DNA from: Papio anubis
Taxonomy: Eukaryota; Chordata; Mammalia; Primates; Cercopithecidae
Length of the DNA: 64,000 nt
Assembly: GCF_008728515.1 (NCBI RefSeq)
Contig: NC_044988.1
Coordinates: 29,718,998 to 29,782,997 of the forward strand
Direction of reading: 5' to 3'
Shown here: positions 32,562 through 43,955 of the stretch, piece after piece
How positions within the stretch are numbered: position 1 is the stretch's first letter
Layout of the letters: each line of letters begins with the position of its first letter
Position numbers and translations under genes: made by a program
Notes under the pieces: model-generated
The model's database searches: none
Seen by the model: only the letters and a program-made list of their open reading frames with translations
Told to the model about the DNA's origin: nothing

Positions 32562-32837
32562 GTTGGGAGGCAAAGGAGGGTGGATCACTTGAGGTCAGGC
32601 GTTCAAGATCAGCCTGACCAACATGATGAAACCCCCCTCTCTACTAAAAATACAAAACTTAGCTGGGCATAATGGCGTGCACCTGTAATCCCAGCTACTT
32701 TGGAAGCTGAGGCAGGAGAATCACTTGAACCCGGGAGGTGGAGGTTGCAGTGAGCTCAAATCTTGCCACTGCATTCTAGCCTGGGTGATGGAGTGAGACT
32801 CCGTCTCAAAAAAAAAAAAAATCAACAATAAAAAATG
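32562..32837 (+). mobile_element. Alu, sense, 5' truncated
   Basis: Starts gttgggaggcaaagg, about 45 bases into the element. Flank aacatgaatg at 32,552-32,561 recurs at 32,838-32,847, so the truncation dates from insertion. Confidence 0.93.
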
Positions 32838-32849
32838 AACATGAATGAA

Positions 32850-34914
32850 GAAGCCATGTCAGAGGCAGGGTGTGAGAGGGTTGGAGAAAGAGCGAGTTCA
32901 CCCAGGAGAGTTTTATTATTTGTAATATAAGATAGGGTTTAAATGAGACTTTAGGGTGTCAAAAAGGAGTCTCAGGGGAATATGCCAATTCCTTAGTGAG
33001 GGCAAGAAAAACAACAATGACCTCTAAGAATTAGACATGCCTGGCTTTCTACCTGCTATGAGTAGAAGGAAGAAAAGGATGAACGCCCTTTTGAGTTCAG
33101 AGGACACTGTCCTGGGAAAAGGAAATGATTAGAATTTACATCTGAGCCCAGGTTTGTAACAAAGAAATTGCTTCATAATTTAAAAATTATTCATCCCCGC
33201 CCATGCTGTGGCCTCATCCCAGGAAGTAACAAGTCAACTGTATCCAATGAGGGATTAAAGATAATAAATAAAAGAGTAGCAATTAATTCTGCATCCTGAT
33301 TTAACAGGCTGGGTTGCCTAGGTCATGCCTGAGTGGCTTATCAAATTTAGCTCTATTATGACTGTCTTGTATTTCAGTTGATGTCTGTGCTCACATCTGA
33401 AGGCACTTGTACCACAAGGCGCTTTCAAATAGAAAAGAATTTAAACATATAGATTGTTATAGGATTCTATCATTCTTATAGCACGAGCCAAAAGTGTTGG
33501 AAATGGCAGTTTAATGAGTCATGCAAAGCGGCTCAGTATTCAAAGTCACTGATTCAATTATGTTTCCCCCTCCAAAGGCCACTGGAGGCAGAGCGATCAA
33601 GTTGTTTTTGAGATGCCTTAGTTCTGACTTGCCTTTTTGTAAATCTTGCCCATTTTCTTGTGCTTTAAAAAGCAAAGGCATCCCAGTGGCCCAAACCCCA
33701 GGCCACCTGATAATCAAACTTATTATCGGAGCCAAACAAGAAAAATAAATACATCATAATGGTGAGGGGATTGGCAAGGGGACTTGCTCACAATGAATCC
33801 ATCCTTTCCTGTACTCTTCTTGCCAGAGCAGAATTGAGAGGCGAGTGCGGGAAAGGGGTCTTGCTGAAATGTGGATACAAATGTGCTCCTCTCTGGCCCT
33901 GTCAGCGTCCTTGGCCCCAGACCTTTGAAGGTGCCCTCAACAGCCCTAACCGGCAAAGGTTTCTCTGCTTGAATGACAAATCTCATTTTAACAGTGCACT
34001 GATTCTTTCATTTGCTGCCCTACATGTTTTTATCCTCAGGCCATAATTTTACCTGCCAACTCAGGTAAATAGTCTTTAATAGGACAAAGGCTTTAAAAGG
34101 TTATACTGTACTGGATTTTGTGCTGAGACTTTGTACTTTCACTGCTGAGTCCTCAGAAGAGAGATTTTGTCATCTAAACCAAGTGTCAGTCTCCCCAAAG
34201 GGCCACCTCCTTGTAGCACTTTGGGAACGGAAGGGTGGCTCTATCTGCCCATCAGATAGCTCGGCCACTGCTCCTTCAGGAGACGCTTTCCTCCTCGTGA
34301 TGTGAGTGAGCTGGGGGGTTGCAGATTGTCCCTACCATGACCACTCGTCATCTTCCTCCATAACATCACTGTGTACTGTTATGCAGGAATATTAGAGCTG
34401 ATGGGCTGGGGACAGCTAAAGGAAATCACAACTTAGAAGAGGAGAATTTAAAACTGAACAGGAATGTGACTTTTCAATTTATACAAAGGTATAGCTCTCA
34501 AGAAAGAAAAGGAACAAAATTTAAAACAACTGCCATGTATTATACCACCTAGAAATCAAAGAAAAACATGAAAACCCTTTAAAAATACAAAGAATTAACC
34601 AAGATGCTTACATTCAGTTCCTAGCTCCTCCCTCCAACAGCATTAATATGGGGTAGCATAATTTGTCTGTAACACAGCATAGTTGAGCAAAGCCAGACCA
34701 TTCAAAGTCTCCAGAAACCACATGGGCTTTAATCTGAATTTTGGGAAATCTTTGTAATTTGTAGTTGGCAATTTGTGGCACTCAAGCCCACAGCCACAAA
34801 TTGGCTTCAGATGAATATCATGTATTTATGGGCTTTATTTCTTCTGTATTTTCCAAGACAGAGTCACATATTTTTGGACTCTCTAATTCATTAGCTGTCC
34901 GGCAGGCACAGATA
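32850..34914. other. 2.06-kb stretch without recognised repeats
   Basis: Longest such stretch in a window that otherwise has an Alu about every 0.9 kb. It holds a composite tgagtcatgcaaag at about 33,514 (AP-1/MARE plus octamer-like), and blocks near 33,540-34,030 that are neither repeat-like nor low complexity. Possible conserved regulatory DNA; no frame is convincing. Confidence 0.4.
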
Positions 34915-35202
34915 CTGTATTAGCTTGCTAGGGCTTCGCACAAACTGGGTGGCTTACACACAATAGAAACTTGCCGTCTTACAGTTCCAGAGGCTAAAAG
35001 TCCAAGATCAAGCTGTCAGCAGGGTTGGTTCCCTGTGGGATGTGAAGAAAGGCTCTGTTCCAGGCCCTCCCCTAGCTTCTGATGTCTGATGACAATCTTT
35101 GCTGTTCCTTCGCTTGCAGAAGCATCACCCTTATCTTCACTTTCATCTTCACGTGGTGTTCTCCCTGTGCACATGTCTGTGTCCCAAACTATTTCCATGT
35201 TT
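34915..35202 (-). mobile_element. MaLR-type LTR fragment, antisense
   Basis: tgtattagcttgctagggct, gaggctaaaagtccaagatc and ttcacgtggtgttctccct match the same LTR family seen at 21,575. Confidence 0.65.
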
Positions 35203-35209
35203 TTCTTTG

Positions 35210-35519
35210 TTGTTGTTTTTGATTTTTGTTTTTGCTTTTTTGAGATGGAGTCTCTGTCACCCAGGCTGGAGTGCAGTGGCGTAATCTCGGCTCACTGCAA
35301 CCTCTGCCTCCCAGGTTCAAGAGGTTCTTATGCCTCAGCCTCCTGAGTAACTGGGACTACAGGCGCCCACCACCACACCCAACTAATTTTTTTGTATTTT
35401 TAGTTGAGATGGGGTTTTACCAGGTTGGTCAGGTTGGTCTTGAACTCCTGACCTCAGATGATCTGCGCCTCAGCCTCACAAAGTGCTGGGATTACAGGCA
35501 TGAGCCACTGTGCTTGGCC
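35210..35519 (-). mobile_element. Alu, antisense
   Basis: GT-rich degraded tail (gttgttgtttttg), then both arms to gagccactgtgcttggcc. Confidence 0.93.
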
Positions 35520-35749
35520 TACATATTTCCACTCAGGGATATTTGTTAAGAGGACATGCTTTTCATGGGGGAAGTAGTTAAATAAATTATTATCTCCTTG
35601 AAGGAATTGTATGTATTGATTTTAAATGATGGCTTTAAGCTCTATGTAATGACATGGGGAAAGTGTATTAATAATGTCAAAGGGAAAAAGGCAGAATGAC
35701 AAATGTGCTCTTACAAATTCATATACAATGATTAACAGTTATAATAAAG

Positions 35750-36228
35750 TCCCACACCTTTGTCCAGGCCTGCATGATTCAGTGCTCTGTCCAGCTCTCT
35801 GACCACATCTCCTCCCTCTCTCCTGGTCTCTTGCTGAGTTCCAGTTACTCAGGACCTCTTTTGGTGCCTCATACACATGCAGCTTGTTTGCATCCCAGGA
35901 TCTCTGCACAGCTCTTCCCTCTGCCTGGAAAGCCCTTCTCCCTCTCTTCACATGCTATATCCTTCCTAGCAATTCAAGTCAAGCGTGGCTCAACATCATG
36001 CCCTCATGAGGCTTTCCCCGAAAGCCCAATCTAAAGAAGAGAACACAAGCCTCCTTATCACCTTCTTCAATTTTCTTCTCTGGTGAATGTGAAATTATCC
36101 TTATTTCAGCTTTTTCATTCATTTTCTGGTTTACTTTACGATAACAGGAGCTTTGCCAATTATTGACTATTACATCCCCATATCCCAGAATAAAAGGTGG
36201 TCAGTTAGTATCTGTTCTATGAATAAAT
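35750..36228 (-). mobile_element. L2 LINE 3' relic, antisense
   Basis: Landmarks: ctctgcctggaaagccct, aattcaagtcaagcgtggc, the later gtgaaattatccttatttc and, at the end, ctatgaataaatg. Confidence 0.65.
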
Positions 36229-36238
36229 GAAAATATGT

Positions 36239-36548
36239 GGCTGGGTGCGGTGGCTCATGCCTGTAATCCCAGTACTTTGGGAGGCCAAGGTAAGTCTATC
36301 ACTTGAGGTCAGGAGTTAGAGACCAGCCTGCCAACATGGTGAAACCCTGTCTCTACTAAAACACAAAAAATTAGCCAGGCATGGCGGCATGCACCTGTAA
36401 TCCCAGCTACTCGGGAGGCTGAGGCTGGAGAACTGTTTGAACCTGGGAGGCGGAGGTTGCAGTGAGCCAAGATCACGCCACTGCACTCCAGCCTGGGCAA
36501 CAGATCGAGATACCGTCTCAAAACAAAACAAAACAAAAAAAAAAAAAG
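36239..36548 (+). mobile_element. AluS-like, sense
   Basis: Begins ggctgggtgcggtggctcat; tail contains (AAAAC)n then an A run. Confidence 0.94.
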
Positions 36549-36654
36549 GAAAGAAAATATGCAAAGGAAAAGAAAGGCAATAGCTGCTCCAAAGAAGACA
36601 TGTTTTAGACAAAGACTCGTGTATGTGCAAAAAACTCAAGGACTGTATTTGTGA

Positions 36655-37067
36655 CTAATTGTATAACAGTTTATTTTAGCTTCTACTCTGTGGAAAGTGA
36701 AGAGCATTCCAACAAAGGGTTTTAATGTATTTTTTTTGCACCCATGCTGTTGATTGCTAAATGTAATAGTCTGATCATGATGCTGAATGTCTTTTTGAAA
36801 AATGTGCTGTGTAAAGTTAGTCTATTCTGAAGCTATCTTGGTAAATTTCCCCAACAGTGTGAAGTTAGAATTCCTTCAGGGTGATGACAGGTTCTATTTG
36901 GAATTTATTTACAACCTGTTTGGGTGGAGATGCCATTGTCTTCAGAAATCTTGGTGTAGTTGATCTGACAGTTACTGTTGTGACCTGAAGTTCACCGTTA
37001 AAAGGGATCACCCAAGCAAAATCATGTGGTTCTAAAAATGGTTGTTGGCACATCCTATGCAACGTAT
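36655..37067 (-). CDS. Possible terminal exon or retrocopy fragment, minus strand, unidentified
   Basis: The minus strand is open from about 37,062 to a stop at 36,865-36,867 (about 65 codons). It reads a plausible peptide including DFAWVIPFNGELQVTTVTV and ends PVITLKEF. A possible splice acceptor (attcaatttag) directly precedes 37,067. Downstream on the same strand are about 190 bases of AU-rich UTR-like text and an aataaa signal (tttatt on the plus strand at 36,670-36,675). There is no repeat homology. I do not recognise the protein. It could be a last exon, a decayed processed copy or chance. Confidence 0.25.
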
Positions 37068-37288
37068 CTAAATTGAATAATGCTACCAGATAAAATTATA
37101 GACGGCAATGAAGCTTGTGTATCATCTATTATCATCTGTAATCAATAAGTGATTTAATTTTCTTAAAAAAAGAAAAGGGAAGGCAATACCTCAAATTGCT
37201 AGCATTTTCTACAAAGATACCTGAGTTAACATTTTTTTCCCTCTCTTAATATTTTTATATGCTTTCTATATTTCCCTCCCTCCCTTCC

Positions 37289-37455
37289 TTTTTTTTTTTT
37301 TTTTTTTTGACAGCATCTCACTCTGTTGCCTAGGCTGGAGTGCAGTGGGGTGATCTTGGCTCACTACAACCTCTGCCTCCTGGGCTCAATCAGTTCTCCT
37401 GCCTCAGCCTCCCAAGTAGCTGGGATTACAAGTGTAAACCACCATGCCAAGCTTG
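37289..37455 (-). mobile_element. Alu, antisense, partial (one arm)
   Basis: T22 run, then about 145 bases ending at ccaccatgccaagcttgg; the second arm is absent. Confidence 0.9.
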
Positions 37456-37544
37456 GGAATATTTTATTTTTTAATCTATTTTCTAGAAAACATTATAATG
37501 ACAATTGGGTTTAGATGGTTAACCTCAATGTGAATCAGTCTTGC

Positions 37545-38033
37545 TGTAACTATGGTACTATGGTCTGAACGTACTGCAAAATTCATATGTTCAAACTTAA
37601 TCACCAATGTGATGTATTAAGAGGTGGCCTTAGGCTGGGTGCGGTGGCTCACACTTGTAATCCTAGCACTTTGGGAGGCCAAGGTGGGTGGATCATCTGA
37701 GGACAGGAGTTTGAGACCAGCCTGGCTAACATGGTGAAACCCCATTTCTACTAAACATGCAAAAAAATTAGCCAGGCGTGGTGGCGTGTGCCTGTAATCC
37801 CAGCTACTTGGGAGGCTGAGGCTGGAGAATCGCTTGGACCTGGGAGGCAGAGGTTGCAATGAGCTGAGATCACGCCATTGCACTCCGGCTTGGGCAACAA
37901 GAGTGAAACTCCATCTCAAAAAAAAAAAAAAGAGGTGAAGAGGTGGCCTTAGCACCTCAGGCATAGTGGCTCATGGCTGTAAATTACCCAGTCTGTGATA
38001 TTTCGTTATAGCACCACAGATGGACTAAGACAA
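37545..38033 (+). mobile_element. MaLR-type LTR (MST/MLT1), sense, split by an Alu
   Basis: Start tactatggtctgaacgta, then the Alu, then tcacccagtctgtg-like end text (gtctgtgatatttcgttatag) closing at ggactaagaca. The middle of the LTR is deleted. Confidence 0.75.
37634..37937 (+). mobile_element. AluS-like, sense
   Basis: Exact 15-bp flank aagaggtggccttag at 37,619-37,633 and 37,938-37,952. Confidence 0.95.
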
Positions 38034-38399
38034 TGGGCTCATACTTGCAAAGCAGTCAAGCTTGTTTCTGGAGAGGTGCTTAGTTACTATATCAATTGTA
38101 AATAGTTTGCTTTGATCTACAGACAAATCTAATCTCATTAACTAAAGATCACATGAAACTGCTAACAACAGTGCTGGTGAAATGGGCAGCTTAAGGAAGG
38201 GAAGAAGAAAAAAAGAAAGCCCCCAAATCAAAAGAAAAAAAAACAAAAACAAACAAAAAAAACGACAATGGAACTCCAAATGAATGGTATATTTATGCCA
38301 CCTACTGGATTCTTTTTGCACTGCTTAGTCACGCCCTAATTTCCAGGGTTCATTCTCGTCCTCTGACAATCCACAAATCCACCAGTCTTTTTAATACCC
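38034..38399. other. Single-copy DNA with an A-rich run
   Basis: A/AAAC-rich tract at about 38,206-38,265; otherwise unassigned. Confidence 0.5.
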
Positions 38400-38705
38400 A
38401 GCTGGCTTTCCTTCCTTCCTTAAAGGTCCAGAACTGTTAACTGATGTGCACTGGGCACATCTGAAAATCAACTCATTCTACAAGTCCTTGCTCAAGTCTT
38501 CTCCTCTGCAAAACCCTACCTGACCCACTGAGGTGCAGGATCAGCCCCTCCTTCGGCCAAGTCTTTCCCTTCAGTTGAAAGCTCACCTAACCTTGTGTTG
38601 TGAGGCTGGTGTGTCTGTCTCCCCCTTAGCGTGTAAGTACCTGGGGGCACATTGCTTCTTCCTACCTGCTTTCTACCTGGAGTGTCGTAAGGATGGTGTT
38701 AATTC
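38400..38705 (-). mobile_element. Probable L2 relic, antisense
   Basis: caagtccttgctcaagtctt and ctacctgacccactgaggt, then gtgtaagtacctgggggcac follow the order of antisense L2 3' text. Confidence 0.5.
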
Positions 38706-38714
38706 AGTCAGACC

Positions 38715-38900
38715 TTGTTCAAGTGCTATAATTCATTCTATCCTCACAACCCTATGAGTAGAGATTATCATGCCTGTTTCACAGATAAGGAAACCAAGGC
38801 ACAGAGGGTTAAGGAACTTCACCAAGGCTACCAATGTAGATGTGGCAGGGCAGTCTTGAAGCCAGGCAGTCCAGCTCCCTTTGTCCTTCTTTGCTGTGCT
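38715..38900 (-). mobile_element. MIR, antisense
   Basis: cctgtttcacagataaggaa, ggcacagagggttaaggaac and the following core are a clear MIR on the minus strand. Confidence 0.88.
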
Positions 38901-39769
38901 CCCAGCCACTTGATGAAAACTGAGGTATCCTCTGTGCTTCATTTATGAAACTGGCCCTGTGTTCACCTGTCACAGAGGGCCACCATGCTAGGCTGTAGCG
39001 CTGCCCTCCAGGTCCCGTGTGCCCTCTTCTCCACTCTGCTCTGTGTCCTGAAATCTGGCCTCTATGGACTGCATCAGCAGGCCCCTTGTCCTCTGGCTTC
39101 AGTTTGCGTGCGGTTGTAAGAGGTACCCGTACAAGTAGGAGGGTAGGAAAAGGGCGAGGAAGGACTATTTCTTTCCCTGGTTTTCTCCCTGCTGGTGACC
39201 AGAGGTTGGCTGTAGGTCTCTGCTGAAGCTGTGGCCTCTACCAGGTGGCCTTCTCCAAAGCTTCAGCCCCTTTCTTGGGTTCCTAGGATATTCCTTGTCC
39301 CTTCAGGTGTCAGGTGGTGCTGGCTCCCTATGTTGCCATCCCCGGGGAGGGCTGTTGCTATCCCATGTTGGTTTCCCTTAACCTTCCTCAAACCTCTGTA
39401 AATTATCTCTTTATTAAATTCTCCTCTATTCCCCACCTAAGGATACCACCCACCTCCAAATACTTTACCCACCTGCTGAAATTCCTCCCCCCTGCTCAAA
39501 TCCCACCACTCAGTTTTTGGGAGTTACAGGCATCCTTTGTTGACAGGCAAATGCTAGGAATCCCAAGCCAATAATAACTATTTATCAGATTGCTTTCCAA
39601 CCCTGATTCACGAGAAATAAGTTTTATACTGGGGAATAGGAACAAGGGAGCAGGCCAGGAGTGGAAGAGAAGAGGAATGAGACATGAGATGGCCCCAAGG
39701 ATAAAATTCGCAGAGACACTAAGACGACTTCCAGAGGATGCTATCCTCTGCAGTGGCTGCAGCCTGGGT
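38901..39769. other. Unassigned single-copy DNA
   Basis: About 870 bases, moderately GC-rich up to 39,400. No repeat recognised. Short plus frames (69-86 codons) lack any supporting feature. Confidence 0.45.
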
Positions 39770-39940
39770 GCTGTGTGGGGAACAGAGATAACAGGATTCA
39801 CAGCTCTGCTACTGAAAAGCTGACAGCTCTTAATCTCTCAGAGCCTCTCTTAATTTATAAAAGGTGAACAACAGTAGTATATGCTTCATAGGGTTGTTCT
39901 GAGGATTAAATAAATAATGTAAGCAAAATGCTTACTGTAG
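39770..39940 (+). mobile_element. MIR, sense
   Basis: cttcatagggttgttctgag then gattaaataaataatg is the MIR 3' half. Confidence 0.8.
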
Positions 39941-39941
39941 T

Positions 39942-40193
39942 GATCATCCTGGCCAACATGGTGAAACCCCGTCTCTACTAAAAATACAAAGCAATTAGCT
40001 GGGCATGGTGGCTTGTGCCTGTCGTCCAAGCTACTCGGGAGGCTGAGGCAGGAGAATCGCTTGAACTGAGGAGCCAGAGGTTGCAGTGAGCTGAGATCGC
40101 ACCACTGCACTCCAGCCTGGTGACAGAGAGACTCGGTCTCAAAAAAAACAAAACAAAACAAACAAAAAAACAAAACAAAACAAAAAAATTAAC
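39942..40193 (+). mobile_element. Alu, sense, 5' truncated
   Basis: Starts gatcatcctggccaacatgg, missing about 75 bases; tail is (AAAAC)n. Confidence 0.92.
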
Positions 40194-40255
40194 CATCACA
40201 ATGACCATTTAGACCCCATTTAGTACAATCCTTTATAAGATAATGCAGCTCTGCA

Positions 40256-40282
40256 ATGTGTGTGTATGTGTGTGTGTGTGTT
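40256..40282. repeat. (GT)n microsatellite
   Basis: About 13 units with one ta interruption. Confidence 0.9.
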
Positions 40283-40603
40283 TTCTTTGTTTCTCCTTTA
40301 GGTCATGAATTCTCAGAAGTTAAAACTAGTTCTTGGGGGGCCAAGAAATCCTAGATACTACAATGGTGTGTAGCCCTCCAAAGTCAAATCCTACCTGACA
40401 AAATTTTCTTTAATATTTCTCTCATTATAGAGAAATTAAATTATATATATGTTATAATTTCCTATTATGGAACTTAATTGGTTTAACTTTAATTAGTTTA
40501 AAGTTATTAAATTACCATAAATTTTCTCCTTAGAAAGTGTGTTATAGACTGAATGTTTGTATTCCCTCAAACTTCATATATTCATATTCGAAATCCTAAC
40601 CCC

Positions 40604-40886
40604 CGCTGGGCGCGGTGGCTCACACCTGTAATCCCAGCACTTTGGAAGGCCAAGGCGGGCAGATCACGAGGTCAGACCAGCCTGAACAACATGGTGAAAC
40701 CCTCTACTAAAAATACAAAAAATTAGCCGGGCATGGTGGTGCAAACCTATAATCCCAGCTACTCTGGAGGCTGAGGCAGGAGAATCTGGAGGCAGAGGTT
40801 GCAGTGAGCTGAGATTGTGCCACTGCACTCCAGTGCCTGCCTGGGCGACAGAGCGAAACTCCATCTCAAAAAAAAAAAAAAAAAAG
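40604..40886 (+). mobile_element. Alu, sense, with short internal deletions
   Basis: Exact 13-bp flank aaatcctaacccc at 40,591-40,603 and 40,887-40,899. Bases are missing near gtcagaccagcc and agaatctggagg. Confidence 0.95.
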
Positions 40887-41002
40887 AAATCCTAACCCCA
40901 AATGTAATGGTATTAGGAGGTGGGGCCTTTGGGAGGTGATTAGGTCATGGGGAGTGGAATCCTCATGAGTGGGACTGGTGCTTTTATAAGATACCCCAGA
41001 GA

Positions 41003-41303
41003 GGCCAGGCGCAGTGGCTCACACCTGTAATCCCAGCACTTTGGGAGGCCAAGGTGGGTGGATCACGAGGTCAGGAGTTCAAGACCAGCCTGGCCAAGAT
41101 GGTGAAACCCCGTCTCTACTAAAAATACAAAAACTACTCGGGTGTAGTGGTGCATGCCTGTAATCCCAGCTACTCGGGAGGCTGAGGCAGGAAAATGGCG
41201 TGAACCCGGGAGGCGGAGCTTGCAGTAAGCCGAGATCATACCACTACACTCCAGCCTGGGTGACAGAGCAAGACTCCGTCTCAAAAAAAAAAAAAAAAAA
41301 AGA
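41003..41303 (+). mobile_element. AluY-like, sense
   Basis: gaccccagagag-type flanks at about 40,991-41,003 and 41,304-41,315. The body is close to young consensus (aatggcgtgaacccgggagg). Confidence 0.95.
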
Positions 41304-41600
41304 GACCCCAGAGAGCTCTCACTGTCTTCCTACCAGGTGAGGATAAAGAAGTCACCAGTCTGCAACCCAGAAGAGGTCCCTCACCTGAATCTCACTGTGC
41401 TGGACCCTCATCTTGGATTTCCAGTCTCCAAAATTGTAAGAAAATAAATGTCTATTGTTTAAACTATTCAATCTATGGCATTTTGTTACAGCAGCCTGAG
41501 CTAAAGCAGAGTAAAAATTAACAATATCAAAAAACGTGAGAAACATGCTTTAGGCCCTTTTGCAGAACATACTAGAACTATCTCTAGCAATAAAAGGAAA

Positions 41601-41890
41601 TGTGTCTCATGCCTGCAATCCCAGCACTTTGGGAGGCTGAGGCAGGAGGATTGCTTGAGCCTAGGAGTTTGAGATTAGCCTAGGCATATAGTGATACCCC
41701 ATCTCTACAAATCTTTTTTTTAATTAGCTAGGTATGGTAGTGTGCACTTGTAGCTGCAGCTGTTCAGGAGGCTTAGATGGGAGGATCACTTGAGCCCAGG
41801 AAGTCGAGGCTGCAGTGAGCCACAATCATACCACTGCACTCCAGCCTGGTCAACAGAACGAGACCCTGTCTCTCAAAAATAAATACATAC
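41601..41890 (+). mobile_element. Alu, sense, old (AluJ-like)
   Basis: Diverged (gcctaggagtttgagattag, gtagctgcagctgttcag), beginning a few bases into the element. Confidence 0.9.
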
Positions 41891-41893
41891 ATT

Positions 41894-42225
41894 GGCCAGG
41901 CGCTGTGGCTCACGCCTGTAATCCCAGCACTTTGGGAGGCCGAGGCGGGCAGATCACGAGGTCAGGAGATCGAGACCATCCTGGCTAACATGGTGAAACC
42001 CCATCTCTACTAAAAATACAAAAAGTTAGCCAGGCGTGGTGGCGGGCACCTATAGTCCCAGCTGCTCGGGAGGCTGAGGCAGGAGAATGGCGTGAACCCG
42101 GGAGGCGGAGCTTGCAGTGAGCAGAGAACGTGCCACTGCACTCCAGCCTGGGCGACAGAGCGAGACTCTGTCTCAAAAAATAAACAAATAAAAATACATA
42201 AATACATACATACATATATAAAAAT
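41894..42225 (+). mobile_element. AluY-like, sense, abutting the previous Alu
   Basis: Begins ggccaggcgctgtggctcac only a few bases after the older tail; its own tail runs into catacatac/ataaaa text. Confidence 0.94.
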
Positions 42226-42757
42226 AAAGGGAAAGGTACAAGGCAGTGTTTTTCATTGACTAGGTAGGGTTTTCAACTCTGTTTGCTGTCTCACCTTTAA
42301 TTTTATGAATGATGAGAGGAGTTAGTGTTCTTTGATTTAGCTGATCTTTAAAAAAATGTGGCCATTAAGTTGTAGTAACTCAATATTAAAAGTAATTTTC
42401 ATAGAAATTTGTTTTGTTGTCAATAGCTGTAGCACTAACACTGCATTACTCAATCTCTGACAGCAAAACCAGCACACTCCACCCACAAGAACCTTATTAC
42501 AGCTCTGATGAAACAGGTTATATTTATGATGATGACTTGCAGTTAAATCTACCGCTAGGACCTCTTCCTCCTGAGCCTCTGTCCTATTCAAAATGCCATT
42601 TATTTTGAGAGACTGCTAGTCATTTCTGTTGGGCATCCCATAAGCTGCCAGGCTGCTGTCTGAAAGAAAACCGCTTGTTTCTGGGGGCCTTTCAAACTTT
42701 CCCTTTAAACACAAACTACTTAAACAACCAGAGCACAACCTCCAGCTCCATGAATGA
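42226..42757. other. Single-copy DNA with a short exon-like plus frame
   Basis: No repeat recognised. A plus frame at 42,464-42,608 (about 48 codons to the stop) follows a weak acceptor (tctctgacag) and reads DETGYIYDDDLQLNLPLGP. No donor or identity is available. Confidence 0.25.
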
Positions 42758-42758
42758 C

Positions 42759-43067
42759 CTTTTTTTTTTTTTTTTTTTTTTTGACAGAGCCTTGCACTGT
42801 TGCTGAGGCTGGAGTGCAGTGGAGTCATCTCAGCTCATTGCAACCTCCACTTTCCAGGTTCAAGCAATGCTCCTGCCTCAGTCTCCCAAGCAGAAGTAGC
42901 TGGGACTACAGGCGCACACCACCACATCCAGCTAGTTTTTGTATTTTATTAGAGATGGGATTTCACCATGTTGGCCAGGCTGGTTTCCAACTCCTGGCCT
43001 CAAGTGATCTGTCCGACTCAGCCTCCCAGAGTGCTGGGATCACAGGCATGAGGCACTGTGCCCAGCC
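42759..43067 (-). mobile_element. Alu, antisense
   Basis: T22 run; a small duplication near cccaagcagaagtagctgg; ends ggcactgtgcccagcc. Confidence 0.93.
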
Positions 43068-43269
43068 TTATGACTCTTTAAAATATGTGACCTGGGCAGG
43101 TAGCCAGGCACCTTAGAGCCTTGCTACCTTCATCCTGAAAGTGGAGATGATGACGCCGGGCTGCCCAGCTCAAGGAAAACAATCAGGGAGCCGCCACATG
43201 CCACCGCATGGCAGGTAATATTATAATGAAGCAAACGCTTCAGTATTTTCTGCAAATACGTTTATGACT

Positions 43270-43955
43270 AATGAGAAACTGCACACAGGCTGTTCCCTCC
43301 ACCATTTGTTCTTCTGCATGTGATTGGCCTAACACAGGCCCATCCTTCTGATCTCTGCATAGAGCTGCTTCCTCTGAGAAGAAGCCTTTCTTGATGCTCC
43401 TTGATTTCCCTTCCCTACCAACCCCAGGTTATAGTCTTTCACCACACTCTGTTTTTGTTTTTTTTTTTTTTTTGAGATGGAGTCTCGCTCTGTCACCCAG
43501 GCTGGAGTGCGGTGACGCGATCTCAGCTCACTGCAAGCTCCGCCTCCTGGGTTCACACCATTATTCTGCCTTGGCCTCTTGAGTAGCTGGGCCTACAGAC
43601 ACCCACCACCACACCCGGCTAATTTTTTGTATTTTTAGTAGAGACGGGGTTTCACCACGTTAGCCAGGATGGTCTCAATCTCCTGACCTCATGATCCGCC
43701 TGCCTCGGCCTCCCAAAGTCCTGGGATTCCAGGCGTGAGCCACCGTGCCCGGCCCACCACACTCTCATGGACTTGCATTCCTAACACGCTTCATAATCTG
43801 TATGTATACATCTCTTTCTGTGATTATCTGTAAAATGGAATGGAAGTACCACAGAGCCAGGCCCTCATTCCATGTTCCCAGCTATAGCCCTGTGTCCAGC
43901 ACATGGCTTGGCACTCAGTGGGTGTTCAACAGATATTTTTACTAAGAATCAGTGA
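43270..43955 (-). mobile_element. L2 LINE relic, antisense, split by AluY
   Basis: Left part 43,270-43,450 (ctctgagaagaagcctttct) and right part 43,755-43,955 (gtgtccagcacatggcttgg, gtgggtgttcaacagat) fit one antisense L2 3' end. Confidence 0.65.
43451..43754 (-). mobile_element. AluY-like, antisense
   Basis: Flank caccacactct at 43,440-43,450 and 43,755-43,765; tail interrupted (gtttttgttt). Confidence 0.95.

Larger units (their letters stand above)
40539..41540 (+). mobile_element. MaLR-type LTR (MST/MLT1), sense, split by two Alus
   Basis: Three parts in order: 40,539-40,603 (gactgaatgtttgtattccc), 40,887-41,002 (ggtattaggaggtggggcct, gtgattaggtcatggggag) and 41,303-41,540 (tcttggatttccagtctcc, gtaagaaaataaatgtcta). 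The polyadenylation region aataaa lies at about 41,444. Confidence 0.85.

Noticed and set aside
33511..33748. Overlapping 74- and 75-codon frames on opposite strands in the repeat-free island
   Set aside because: Neither shows a domain, start context or splice sites. The region is better considered as possible regulatory DNA.
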